Part shown: in pieces, positions 8,285 through 15,859 of the stretch | Layout: each line of letters opens with the position of its first letter | How positions within the stretch are numbered: the first letter of the stretch is position 1 | DNA from: Bacteroidales bacterium | Lineage (GTDB): Bacteria > Bacteroidota > Bacteroidia > Bacteroidales > UBA7960 | Assembly (NCBI GenBank): GCA_007134525.1 | Contig: SLKR01000021.1 | Coordinates: 1-42,126 of the forward strand | Length of the DNA stretch: 42,126 nt | Direction: 5' to 3' | Position numbers and translations under genes: made by a program | The notes under the pieces: generated by a model | Database searches by the model: none | Told to the model about the DNA's origin: nothing | Seen by the model: the letters and a program-made list of their open reading frames with translations, nothing else

Positions 8285-9201
8285 GAGTATTCTATCACAC
8301 AGCAGAGGCAGCAGGAAAGATAAAAAACGCAGTTGTTACAACCGGGTCATTCGACGGGGTACATGTTGGTCATAAAATGATTATCGACAGGTTGAATGAG
8401 ATCGCCGGCGAAATTGACGGTGAAAGCGTACTTGTAACATTTTATCCCCATCCACGAAAGGTCCTTTATCCGGATCTTCAGGGTCTTAAAATGATCAGTT
8501 CACAGAAGGAAAAGATTGAGCTGCTCCGCAAGTCAGGTTTGCAGAACCTTGTAATACTTCCCTTCTCAGTGGAGTTCTCCAGAACATCCTCAAGGGACTT
8601 TGTTGTAAACATGCTTATCAGTCATCTGCAGGCGAGGGTCATAGTCGTCGGACACAATCATCATTTCGGCTATGCACGAAAGGGTGATTACTCCTATTTG
8701 CACCGTCTTAGCCAGGATATTGGTTTCAGGGTTGAGGAGATCCCGCTGCAGATGATCGAGAACGAAACAGTAAGTTCAACAAAGATAAGAAAGGCGATTG
8801 CAGAAGGTAATATTCAGAGGGCAAATGCATATCTTGACCACCAGTATATAATTATCGGTGAAACCTTCAGCCCATCAGCCAGCAGGGGCCTTTCAGGTGA
8901 GCAGATTGTCGGTATGAAGATAACGGCCGGAGAAAAACTGATACCGCCTGCAGGTATTTATGCAAGTAATCTGGTGACCGGCAACAAATGGATGAAGTCA
9001 ATGACCCTGATCTCATTGTCAGAAAATGGAGAACCATTGATTGAAAGTCAGCTTCTTTACGATGATTTCAGGGATTTCGGAACAGAAGCAGGTTTGTACT
9101 TTTATAAGAGAGTTTACGACGGAAGCACAGGTGCAAACGGGAAGTTTGCAGAAGATATCATACATAGTTCACGTGAGCTGGTTGAGGAACTCATATACTG
9201 A
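8281..9201 (+). CDS. ribF: RibF-like FAD synthetase with degenerate riboflavin kinase half
   Basis: This 306-residue protein begins with a good FMN adenylyltransferase domain (about 1-185). It has the nucleotidyl-transferase motif GSFDGVHVGH (22-31), FYPHPRKV (54-61), a GHNHHFG loop (124-130) and SSTKIRKAI (165-173). The C-terminal part (186-306) keeps the length and the LIPPAGIYA strand of the riboflavin kinase domain. It lacks the GFPTAN motif that binds Mg-ATP and flavin, and the region reads GETFSPSASRGLSG instead. I therefore expect FAD synthesis from FMN but doubt riboflavin phosphorylation. It overlaps rex by 4 bases. The neighbouring hydrogenase flavoprotein uses flavin, which may explain its place here. 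Confidence 0.8.
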   Translation: MRVFYHTAEAAGKIKNAVVTTGSFDGVHVGHKMIIDRLNEIAGEIDGESVLVTFYPHPRKVLYPDLQGLKMISSQKEKIELLRKSGLQNLVILPFSVEFSRTSSRDFVVNMLISHLQARVIVVGHNHHFGYARKGDYSYLHRLSQDIGFRVEEIPLQMIENETVSSTKIRKAIAEGNIQRANAYLDHQYIIIGETFSPSASRGLSGEQIVGMKITAGEKLIPPAGIYASNLVTGNKWMKSMTLISLSENGEPLIESQLLYDDFRDFGTEAGLYFYKRVYDGSTGANGKFAEDIIHSSRELVEELIY

Positions 9202-9223
9202 AATAATAAATAAAAGGAATTTT

Positions 9224-10003
9224 ATGCCAGATGAAGGCTCAATGACTGTAACATTCCTTGGGACCGGCACTTCCACAGGTGTCCCTGTTGTGGCATGTGA
9301 CTGCCATGTCTGCAGCAGCAAGGATCCCAGAGACCGCAGGCTCAGGACTTCGATTATGATCGAAAAAGGGAAAAAAAATTTTGTTATTGACTGCGGTCCG
9401 GATTTCAGGTATCAGATGATAAGGGAGAATGTTTCAGATATTGCAGCGATAATTTTTACTCATGGCCACCGTGACCATATTGCCGGACTTGATGATGTAA
9501 GGGCATTCAATTATGTACTTAATAAAACAGTTGATATTTACGCCAGCGAACAGGTAATAGACTCCATTAACAAGGAGTTCCCATATATTTTGAAGGAGAA
9601 ACGCTTTTTCGGTTCGCCACAACTGCATTTCCATATAATTGGCAATTCCCCTTTCTCCGTAAACGGAGTAGAGTTTTTACCTATAGAGGTACTTCACCAC
9701 AGAATGAATGTATTTGGTTTCAGGACAGGTGATTTTAGCTATATCACTGATGCAAGCCATATTCCTGAAAAGGAGATGAAAAAGCTTGAGGGCAGCAAAG
9801 TTTTGGTAATCAACGCACTCAGGAAGTCGAAACATATTTCTCATTTTTCACTCAATGAAGCCCTTGAGATAATAGGAAAGCTGCGTCCTGAAAAGGCTTA
9901 CATTACCCACCTGAGCCATTTTATGGGTGTTCATGAAAGTGTAGAACGATCCCTGCCCGGGAATGTATCACTTGCATATGATGGCCTCAGGGTAATACTC
10001 TGA
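9224..10003 (+). CDS. PhnP-like metallo-beta-lactamase-fold hydrolase
   Basis: This 259-residue protein has the metal-binding signature THGHRDH (79-85), a later metal-site Asp/His region (FSYITDASHI) and a final His in THLSHFMGVHE. An N-terminal CDCHVC motif (C25, C27, C30) follows the GTGTSTGVP loop, as in PhnP-type phosphodiesterases where Cys residues hold a structural zinc. I chose the ATG at 9224 because an AAAGGA-like ribosome site stands just before it; the same frame runs open upstream inside the RibF gene. The family acts on phosphodiester-type substrates, but the substrate here is unknown. It is the last gene before the hydG promoter region. Confidence 0.85.
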   Translation: MPDEGSMTVTFLGTGTSTGVPVVACDCHVCSSKDPRDRRLRTSIMIEKGKKNFVIDCGPDFRYQMIRENVSDIAAIIFTHGHRDHIAGLDDVRAFNYVLNKTVDIYASEQVIDSINKEFPYILKEKRFFGSPQLHFHIIGNSPFSVNGVEFLPIEVLHHRMNVFGFRTGDFSYITDASHIPEKEMKKLEGSKVLVINALRKSKHISHFSLNEALEIIGKLRPEKAYITHLSHFMGVHESVERSLPGNVSLAYDGLRVIL

Positions 10004-10061
10004 AAATAAAACACAAAACTGTTTTTTTAATCTTTTTAATGCTTATTTAAGCAAAAGAATG

Positions 10062-10091
10062 CCTAAATTTGTCATGAATTAGACAATTAGG
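10062..10091 (+). promoter_or_regulatory. hydG promoter with overlapping Rex-like palindromic operator
   Basis: TAAATTTG at 10064-10071 matches the Bacteroidota -7 box TAnnTTTG. It overlaps the inverted repeat TTGTCATGAATTAGACAA at 10069-10086, whose TTGT-N10-ACAA layout and 18-bp length match the Rex operator class. Flanking bases extend the symmetry imperfectly (CCTAA on the left, TTAGG on the right). No clear -33 TTTG was seen. Overlap with the -7 box predicts repression when bound. The local Rex or Rrf2 protein is the likely binder. Confidence 0.6.
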
Positions 10092-10099
10092 TTATTATA

Positions 10100-11527
10100 A
10101 TGATTTACTACCCTGAAAAATACCGTATTGAAGACAGGAGGATGAAGCCATTCATTGATCCTGACGAGATATGGGGTTATCTGAAGAATGTAAAGGCAGA
10201 CAAGACAAGGGTCAGGGAGATTATTAAGGCTTCACTCGACAAAAAACGTCTTTCTCTTGAAGAGACCGCAGTGCTTCTGAATGCCAGCGACCACGATTTA
10301 ATTGAGGAGATAAAAGAAGGAGCCAGAGCCCTTAAGGAGAAGGTATACGGTGAACGTATCGTGCTATTTGCTCCCCTTTATGTAGGTGACCTCTGTACCA
10401 ACAACTGCCAGTATTGTGGTTTTCGCTCCTCGAACAAGGGGGTGCAAAGAATGACGCTGAGCGAAAACGAACTAATTGCTGAAACCACTGCCCTAATTGA
10501 CCAGGGTCACAAAAGGCTCATACTGGTTTACGGGGAACATCCGAAATATTCACCGGAATTTATTGCTGAAACGGTCAGGATCGTATACGGGGTCAGGCAC
10601 AAAAATGGCGAGATCAGAAGGGTTAATATTAATGCTGCCCCATTTGACATACCGGGTTTCCGTACAATTAAGGATGCTGGAATTGGTACTTTCCAGATCT
10701 TCCAGGAGACCTATCACGAACCGACATACATGAATGTTCATCTCGGAGGTGTGAAAAGGAATTTCGAATGGAGGCTCACTGCGCTTGACAGGGCACAGGA
10801 AGCCGGTATAGATGATGTCGGGATAGGTTCCCTTTTCGGACTTTATGACTGGAGGTTTGAGGTAATGGGGCTGGTTCGCCATGTTAACCACTTCGAGGCT
10901 GTATATAATGTCGGCCCACATACGATATCTTTTCCGAGGATACAGAATGCATTGGCCCTGAATATAATGAAAGACCACATGGTCAGGGATGAAGAGTTTG
11001 TTCGGCTTGTTTCAATATTAAGGCTTGCAGTACCGTATACGGGTATGATACTCACAGCGCGTGAGCCTGCACATATACGCGACCAGATATTGCGCTTCGG
11101 GGTTTCGCAGATTGACGGGGGTACAAACCTCGAACTGGGAGGTTATTCCAGGGGCCGGCAGGAAACACAGGACCTTAGCAGGGAACAGTTTCAGATAAAT
11201 GACAGCAGATCGCTGTCTGAAATCATGGACGAATTGATAAGAAACGGTTACATACCTTCTTTCTGTACCGCCTGTTATCGGTTGGGGCGTACGGGTGAAC
11301 ATTTCATGGAGTTTTCGGTGCCCGGATTCATAAAGCGGTACTGTACACCAAATGCTCTGCTTACCCTTGCGGAGTATCTTGAAGACTATGCCTCTGAAGA
11401 TACAAAAAAGGCAGGTTATGACCTCATTGAGGTAAAGATACGCGAACTGAAAAAGGGACAGAAAACTGATAAACTCAGGGAAAAGATTGGAAAAGTCAGA
11501 TCAGGTGAAAGAGATCTCTATTTCTAA
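10100..11527 (+). CDS. hydG: [FeFe] hydrogenase H-cluster maturation radical SAM enzyme HydG
   Basis: This 475-residue protein has the radical-SAM motif CTNNCQYC (C99, C103, C106) and the C-terminal auxiliary-cluster motif CTACYRLGRTGEHFM, with C389, C392 and C415 in the CX2CX22C spacing specific to HydG. HydG cleaves tyrosine to make the CO and cyanide ligands of the H-cluster. It sits alone behind its own promoter and palindrome at 10062-10091 and is followed 17 bases later by two TM1266-type genes. The ATG at 10100 is used here, but an in-frame ATG at 10142, just after an AGGAGG-like stretch, could also serve. HydE and HydF, the other two maturases, are not in the window. Confidence 0.95.
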   Translation: MIYYPEKYRIEDRRMKPFIDPDEIWGYLKNVKADKTRVREIIKASLDKKRLSLEETAVLLNASDHDLIEEIKEGARALKEKVYGERIVLFAPLYVGDLCTNNCQYCGFRSSNKGVQRMTLSENELIAETTALIDQGHKRLILVYGEHPKYSPEFIAETVRIVYGVRHKNGEIRRVNINAAPFDIPGFRTIKDAGIGTFQIFQETYHEPTYMNVHLGGVKRNFEWRLTALDRAQEAGIDDVGIGSLFGLYDWRFEVMGLVRHVNHFEAVYNVGPHTISFPRIQNALALNIMKDHMVRDEEFVRLVSILRLAVPYTGMILTAREPAHIRDQILRFGVSQIDGGTNLELGGYSRGRQETQDLSREQFQINDSRSLSEIMDELIRNGYIPSFCTACYRLGRTGEHFMEFSVPGFIKRYCTPNALLTLAEYLEDYASEDTKKAGYDLIEVKIRELKKGQKTDKLREKIGKVRSGERDLYF

Positions 11528-11544
11528 CCAAAAAATAATCTGTC

Positions 11545-11811
11545 ATGCAACAGACCATTATCTTGGGAATACTTGTTTTTGACCGGATCAAGGAAGCCGG
11601 ACGTACCCAGGAGGTACTCAGCAAGTATGCGGATGTTATCCGAACTCGCCTGGGCTTTCATGAACTCTCCGACAAGGTGTGCAGCAGGCTAGGTACAATT
11701 GTGCTCGTATTGCAGGGATACCCTGAAAAATGGAAACCACTTGAAGATGAACTTGCGCAAATAGGTGGAGTGGAAATAAAAAGGATCAAGTTTGATTATA
11801 TGTTTAAATAA
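11545..11811 (+). CDS. TM1266-type iron-only hydrogenase system putative regulator, copy 1
   Basis: This 88-residue ACT-like protein has the pattern of the TM1266 family: an opening strand IILGILVFDR, the IRTRLGFHEL core and a closing IKRIKF strand. Such genes are often found beside hydE, hydF and hydG and are named putative regulators of the iron-only hydrogenase system from that context; their biochemistry is not established. It keeps one Cys in the core (KVCSRLG). It lies between hydG and a paralogue, 11 bases from the latter, and is probably in the same transcript. Confidence 0.8.
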   Translation: MQQTIILGILVFDRIKEAGRTQEVLSKYADVIRTRLGFHELSDKVCSRLGTIVLVLQGYPEKWKPLEDELAQIGGVEIKRIKFDYMFK

Positions 11812-11822
11812 AAGCATTTAAA

Positions 11823-12074
11823 ATGATAGATGTCAGGATATTGGGTGTGCTGGTTGAGACCAGATCAGAGGCTGCTGCCAGGGTACAGGAAATACTTACA
11901 AAATATGGCTGTAACATCCGTACCAGGCTTGGCCTGCATACGCTTGAAGCGCCCGAATGCAGCAATTGTGGTTTGATTTTACTTGAACTCAGCGGAAGTC
12001 AGGATGAGTGTATAAGGCTTGAAAATGAACTTCTCGCCCTTGACAATGTCAGGGTCCAGAAAATGGTCTTTTAA
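11823..12074 (+). CDS. TM1266-type iron-only hydrogenase system putative regulator, copy 2 (Cys-rich)
   Basis: This 83-residue paralogue of the preceding gene shares the start (ILGVLVETR versus ILGILVFDR), the exact core IRTRLG and the end strand. Unlike copy 1 it has four cysteines (C30, C46, C49, C63), including a CSNC motif where copy 1 has CSRL. That could bind a metal or cluster or form a disulfide, and suggests the two copies have diverged in role. Tandem placement after hydG indicates a local duplication. Function is inferred only from family context. Confidence 0.78.
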   Translation: MIDVRILGVLVETRSEAAARVQEILTKYGCNIRTRLGLHTLEAPECSNCGLILLELSGSQDECIRLENELLALDNVRVQKMVF

Positions 12075-12110
12075 GAGGAGTGTAACCGAAATAAATTATA
12101 TTATTCAATT

Positions 12111-12521
12111 ATGGCAAAAATTGTCCATTTCTCCGAGGCAGCTTCACTGGCCATTCACGCCATGGTGCTGATTGCCAAATCAGACAGTCATGTTAATGTA
12201 AACAGCATAGCTGCAGAGATGGGAGCCTCCCGTAATCATCTGGCAAAGGTTCTTCAGCAACTGGCAAAGCACAATTTCCTGAAATCTGTGCGCGGACCAA
12301 GTGGCGGATTTGTTTTAAACAGGGATCCTGACCAGATTTCTGTACTCGAGATTTATGAATCCATAGAAGGCAGGGTTGACCTGCCTGAATGCCCTCTCGA
12401 CCGTAAGGTATGTCCGTTTAATAAATGCCTTGTTGACGGTTTGGTAAGGGATATGACCAATCAGTTTAAAAAATATTTTCAGGAGCAGACCCTGGCTGAT
12501 TTTATTACCCGCTCCGCATAG
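12111..12521 (+). CDS. Rrf2-family transcriptional regulator with three cysteines
   Basis: This 136-residue protein has an N-terminal winged helix-turn-helix (NSIAAEMGASRNHLAKVLQ, about 31-50), the wing RGPSGGF (61-67) and the C-terminal motif CPLDRKVCPFNKC (C94, C101, C106). Three cysteines in this region are typical of iron-sulfur-binding Rrf2 members such as IscR, NsrR and RsrR, so a redox-, Fe-S- or NO-responsive role is likely. It closes the hydrogenase locus, 36 bases after the TM1266 pair, and is a second candidate controller of hydG besides Rex. Confidence 0.88.
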   Translation: MAKIVHFSEAASLAIHAMVLIAKSDSHVNVNSIAAEMGASRNHLAKVLQQLAKHNFLKSVRGPSGGFVLNRDPDQISVLEIYESIEGRVDLPECPLDRKVCPFNKCLVDGLVRDMTNQFKKYFQEQTLADFITRSA

Positions 12522-12556
12522 CTTGTTCATGCCCCTTCGGCAGCCATTGATCTGCC

Positions 12557-12571
12557 CTTATTATTAATAAG
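12557..12571. promoter_or_regulatory. Perfect palindrome upstream of the ZIP transporter gene
   Basis: CTTATTATTAATAAG is a perfect inverted repeat with 7-base arms around one central base. It lies 22 bases before the start of the ZIP metal transporter gene, where a metal-responsive repressor could bind. The binder is unknown, and AT-rich palindromes can arise by chance. Confidence 0.35.
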
Positions 12572-12593
12572 TGACATGAATATATAATTACAT

Positions 12594-13418
12594 ATGTCAG
12601 AAGAATTTATTAGTTCAAACGAGGTTCTGATAGCTTTCGCCCTTACTCTGTTTGCAGGTCTTTCTACGGGAATAGGCAGTGCCATAGCCTTCTTTGCCAA
12701 ACGTACAAACACTAAGTTTCTTTCTATAGCACTGGGCTTTTCGGCCGGGGTTATGATATACCTTTCATTCGTTGAGATATTTCCCAAGGCAAAAGAGATA
12801 CTTAGCCAGGAAATGGGTGTTCAGGCTGCCTATTTGATGACTGTAACAGCTTTCTTTGCAGGAATTATACTGATTGCTGTCATAGACAGGCTGGTACCCG
12901 AATTTGAGAACCCCCATGAGCTGAAAAGGGTCGAGCTTATTCATGACCATGAGGCGGATAAAAGCAGGAAGCTTTACCGTATGGGCATGATGTCTGCTCT
13001 TGCCATTGCAATACACAATTTTCCTGAAGGACTGGCTACCTTTCTGGCTGCACTGCATGATATCAGGCTCGGGCTCCCCATTGCCATTGCCATTGCAATA
13101 CACAATATCCCTGAAGGGATAGCTATATCCGTTCCGATATACCATGCAACAGGCAGCAGGAGAAAAGCCTTCATGTACTCCTTTCTTTCTGGTCTTGCCG
13201 AACCGGTGGGTGCCCTGGTAGGTTTTTTCCTGCTGATGCCCTTTATGAGTGAGATTGTATTTGGGTTTTTGTTTGCATCCGTTGCGGGGATAATGGTATT
13301 TATTTCAATAGACAACCTTTTGCCCGCGGCAAGGGAGTATGGGGAGCCACATCTTTCTCTTTACGGGCTCACCGGTGGAATGGCCTTAATGGCAGTAAGC
13401 CTGGTCTTTTTTATGTAG
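12594..13418 (+). CDS. zupT: ZIP-family divalent metal (zinc) transporter
   Basis: This 274-residue multi-pass membrane protein is close to the usual ZupT length of about 260. It contains the two ZIP metal-channel helices, HNFPEGLATF and HNIPEGIAISV, with their paired His, Asn, Pro and Glu residues. Several other hydrophobic helices are visible, and a cytoplasmic-type loop (DHEADKSRK) lies before the first motif. ZupT imports zinc and other divalent metals such as iron and manganese. Its stop is 3 bases from the stop of the convergent rhomboid gene. A perfect palindrome at 12557-12571 may be an operator. Confidence 0.9.
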   Translation: MSEEFISSNEVLIAFALTLFAGLSTGIGSAIAFFAKRTNTKFLSIALGFSAGVMIYLSFVEIFPKAKEILSQEMGVQAAYLMTVTAFFAGIILIAVIDRLVPEFENPHELKRVELIHDHEADKSRKLYRMGMMSALAIAIHNFPEGLATFLAALHDIRLGLPIAIAIAIHNIPEGIAISVPIYHATGSRRKAFMYSFLSGLAEPVGALVGFFLLMPFMSEIVFGFLFASVAGIMVFISIDNLLPAAREYGEPHLSLYGLTGGMALMAVSLVFFM

Positions 13419-13421
13419 TTG

Positions 13422-14042
13422 TCAGTTTTTGCCTTCGGTATAGAAGAAGCTGGTGCCGTTGCCAGTATCACTGCTTTCAGAGGAATCAGGATCGGTCTCT
13501 TCAATTTCCTCGATCTCCCATGAATACAACGGTCGCTGAGGCCCGTGTTCCCTATAGAACAATGCGAGCAGTGCGCCTGAGATCATTCCCATCAGGTGAG
13601 ACTCCCATGAAATATGTTCCCTGACGGGAAATATCCCCCATACCATACCCCCGTAAAGGAATGCAACAAGCATGGATAAAGCCATAAGCCTGGGATGCCG
13701 TCTTATGATCCCGCTTACAAACAGGAAGGCAGCCAGGCTGTATAAAACTCCCGATGCACCAATGTGATAGGAGGGTCTTGCAAATACCCAAACCCATAAG
13801 CCGGTTATGAGAAGTCCGAGTATAAATACCCTGAATGCCACTTCACGGTAAAAATAAAACAATGCAGTACCCAGCACAAGTAAAGGCAGTGAATTTGAGA
13901 TAAGGTGGGAGAAGCTGCCGTGGATGAAAGGTGAAAGAATAATACCCATGAGTCCCTTTATGTCCAGTGGGTAGATCCCAAGGTGGTAAAGCTCCCAGTC
14001 AAATATAACTGATGCAGTTTTTACCATCCAGAGAAGGATCAC
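13422..14042 (-). CDS. Rhomboid-family intramembrane serine protease (true N-terminus uncertain)
   Basis: The visible 206 residues (from a GTG) contain six or so hydrophobic helices, the catalytic Ser in HIGASGVLY (S97), the catalytic His in SWESHLMGM (H149) and an N-terminal SHLISNS motif, as in Bacteroidota rhomboids. The acidic C-terminal tail (EEIEETDPDSSESSD) is cytosolic in character. The frame stays open upstream to 14126 and encodes a basic stretch (NKKEEKRRFVSG) typical of the family N-terminus, yet there is no ATG, GTG or TTG before the stop at 14127-14129. The real start is therefore probably upstream of 14042 at a non-standard codon, or a base error hides it. A TATTTTTG box at 14187-14180 would fit that longer form. 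Confidence 0.85.
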   Translation of the reverse strand: MILLWMVKTASVIFDWELYHLGIYPLDIKGLMGIILSPFIHGSFSHLISNSLPLLVLGTALFYFYREVAFRVFILGLLITGLWVWVFARPSYHIGASGVLYSLAAFLFVSGIIRRHPRLMALSMLVAFLYGGMVWGIFPVREHISWESHLMGMISGALLALFYREHGPQRPLYSWEIEEIEETDPDSSESSDTGNGTSFFYTEGKN

Positions 14043-14179
14043 AAAAGAAGATGGAAATATCAGGCCGGAAACAAAGCGCCTTTTTTCCTCCTTTTTATTA
14101 CTTTTGTATGTTATATCGGCTTCCAGTTATCAGCTGATTTTTTGGCCCGGTTTTTGGGCCCGTTCTTTTGCCTTTTGAA

Positions 14180-14187
14180 CAAAAATA
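14180..14187 (-). promoter_or_regulatory. Candidate -7 box for the rhomboid gene
   Basis: On the minus strand this reads TATTTTTG, a match to the Bacteroidota -7 box TAnnTTTG. No TTTG -33 element at the right spacing was seen. A transcript from here would leave room for a start codon near 14126-14090 and agrees with a longer rhomboid N-terminus. The same 191-base divergent region holds no clear box for the rightward protease gene. Confidence 0.35.
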
Positions 14188-14233
14188 CGCATTGTTTTAT
14201 TCTTATATATAAGACTTAATCAAAAAATATAGC

Positions 14234-15859
14234 ATGAACTTTTTAAGCAGATCGGTTAGCAGGCTGGCAATGGCAGCCTTTTTTATATTCTCTCTGACAC
14301 AGGCCCCTGTATTCAGCCAGGTAAGCCAGTCGCAAGTGGAAAAACTGCAGAGAGCAGTACAGTTTATAGAGTTTGCCTATATAGATAAACTTGAGGATGA
14401 AAAGATTGTGGAGGATGCAATAAAAGGTATTCTCAGTGAGCTTGACCCCCATAGCGTGTATCTGTCGGCCGATGAGTTGCGCCGGGCAAACGAGCCATTG
14501 GAGGGAAGTTTTGAGGGTATAGGAATTCAGTTCAATTTAGTTAATGATACAATAGTAGTTGTAAGCCCTATACCCGGTGGGCCTTCAGAAAAAGTGGGGC
14601 TCATGCCGGGCGATAAAATTGTGAAGATAGACGGGGAGACCTCATACGGAAGCAGGATCAACAATCAGTTCGTACAGGACAGATTAAGGGGCGAGAGGGG
14701 TTCAGTTGTAGAGGTTAGTGTTTACAGAATGGGGGTACGCGAACTTCTGGATTTTTCAATTACACGGGATCGCATACCGATAAATTCAGTTGACGCCGCC
14801 TTTATGGCAACACCCGAAATAGGGTATATTAAGCTGAACCGGTTTGCCCGCACAAGCATGCGGGAATACAGGGAGGCAAGTCAGAAGTTGCAGGATCAGG
14901 GTATGAAGCATCTGATCCTTGATCTTAATTACAACTCCGGGGGTTATCTGGATGTTGCAAAAGACCTTTCCGACCAGTTTCTTGAACGTGACAAGATGAT
15001 TGTTTACACCGAAGGTCAGGCTTCCCCTACTCAGGAATTTAAGAGTACATTCAGAGGAAATTTTAAAGAAGGTAAACTGGTAGTGCTTATAAATGAGGGC
15101 AGCGCATCGGCAAGCGAGATCCTTGCTGGAGCTGTGCAAGACTGGGACAGAGGCCTTATAGTCGGCCGCAGGTCTTTTGGCAAGGGTCTGGTGCAGAGAC
15201 CCTTTGAACTGCCTGACGGATCTGCCATAAGGCTTACAACAGCCCAATACTATACACCCACAGGAAGGAGTATACAGAAACCCTATGATGAGGGCGGGGC
15301 GGAAGAGTATTACCGCGATCTGTCCGAGAGGCTGTCATCCGGAGAGCTTGTCAGCCCTGAGAATATAAGCTTCCCGGATTCTCTGAAATTCTATACAATG
15401 AATAACCAGCGTGTAGTTTACGGAGGCGGTGGGATAATGCCAGATTATTTTATTCCTTTAGATACAAACATGGTTTCTGAGTTCTATTCAAGACTGCTTA
15501 GAAGGGGTATACTCAATAATTTCGGTATCGAATACACCAACAGGAACCGTGCAGCACTCAGTGAGGAGTTTCCGGATGTTGACAGCTTTATTGACGGGTT
15601 CAGTGTGGACTCCGAACTCATGGGCGAAATGTACAGCTATGCAGAGAAACAGGGTATAACAGACGAAGACGAAGAGCAGTCCGATGCTGTTGAGCAGTTC
15701 ATGAAAAACCAGGTAAAAGCCTTGATTGCCAGGAATCTGTTTGATATTTCTGCATATACCCAGGTAGTAATGCAGATTGACAATGCATACGTGAAAGCTG
15801 TGGAGCTGATTGAGGGTGATACTTTCAATGAACTAAGTATTCAGTACAGGCTGCCTTAG
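14234..15859 (+). CDS. C-terminal processing peptidase (S41 family, CtpA-like), secreted
   Basis: This 541-residue protein has a signal peptide (residues 1-29, ending in PVFSQ), an N-terminal tail region, a PDZ domain (about 88-175) and an S41 protease domain. The Ser-Lys dyad is visible as S292 in GSASASEI and K317 in SFGKGLVQ, spaced 25 residues as in Tsp. The GLMPGDKI PDZ strand and the LDLNYNSGGYLD strand support this. The family trims periplasmic proteins from their C-termini. The C-terminal 150 residues are less recognisable. Its stop overlaps the stop of convergent smpB by 4 bases. Confidence 0.92.
   Translation: MNFLSRSVSRLAMAAFFIFSLTQAPVFSQVSQSQVEKLQRAVQFIEFAYIDKLEDEKIVEDAIKGILSELDPHSVYLSADELRRANEPLEGSFEGIGIQFNLVNDTIVVVSPIPGGPSEKVGLMPGDKIVKIDGETSYGSRINNQFVQDRLRGERGSVVEVSVYRMGVRELLDFSITRDRIPINSVDAAFMATPEIGYIKLNRFARTSMREYREASQKLQDQGMKHLILDLNYNSGGYLDVAKDLSDQFLERDKMIVYTEGQASPTQEFKSTFRGNFKEGKLVVLINEGSASASEILAGAVQDWDRGLIVGRRSFGKGLVQRPFELPDGSAIRLTTAQYYTPTGRSIQKPYDEGGAEEYYRDLSERLSSGELVSPENISFPDSLKFYTMNNQRVVYGGGGIMPDYFIPLDTNMVSEFYSRLLRRGILNNFGIEYTNRNRAALSEEFPDVDSFIDGFSVDSELMGEMYSYAEKQGITDEDEEQSDAVEQFMKNQVKALIARNLFDISAYTQVVMQIDNAYVKAVELIEGDTFNELSIQYRLP

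Noticed and set aside
9041-9223. Longer start for the PhnP-like hydrolase
   Set aside because: The extra segment overlaps the RibF-like gene in another frame and adds no family sequence; ATG at 9224 has a ribosome site.
14129-14160. Possible terminators (ATCAGCTGAT with T-run; GGCCC/GGGCC hairpin)
   Set aside because: They lie upstream of both divergent genes rather than at a gene end, and the stems are short; no transcript would end there.
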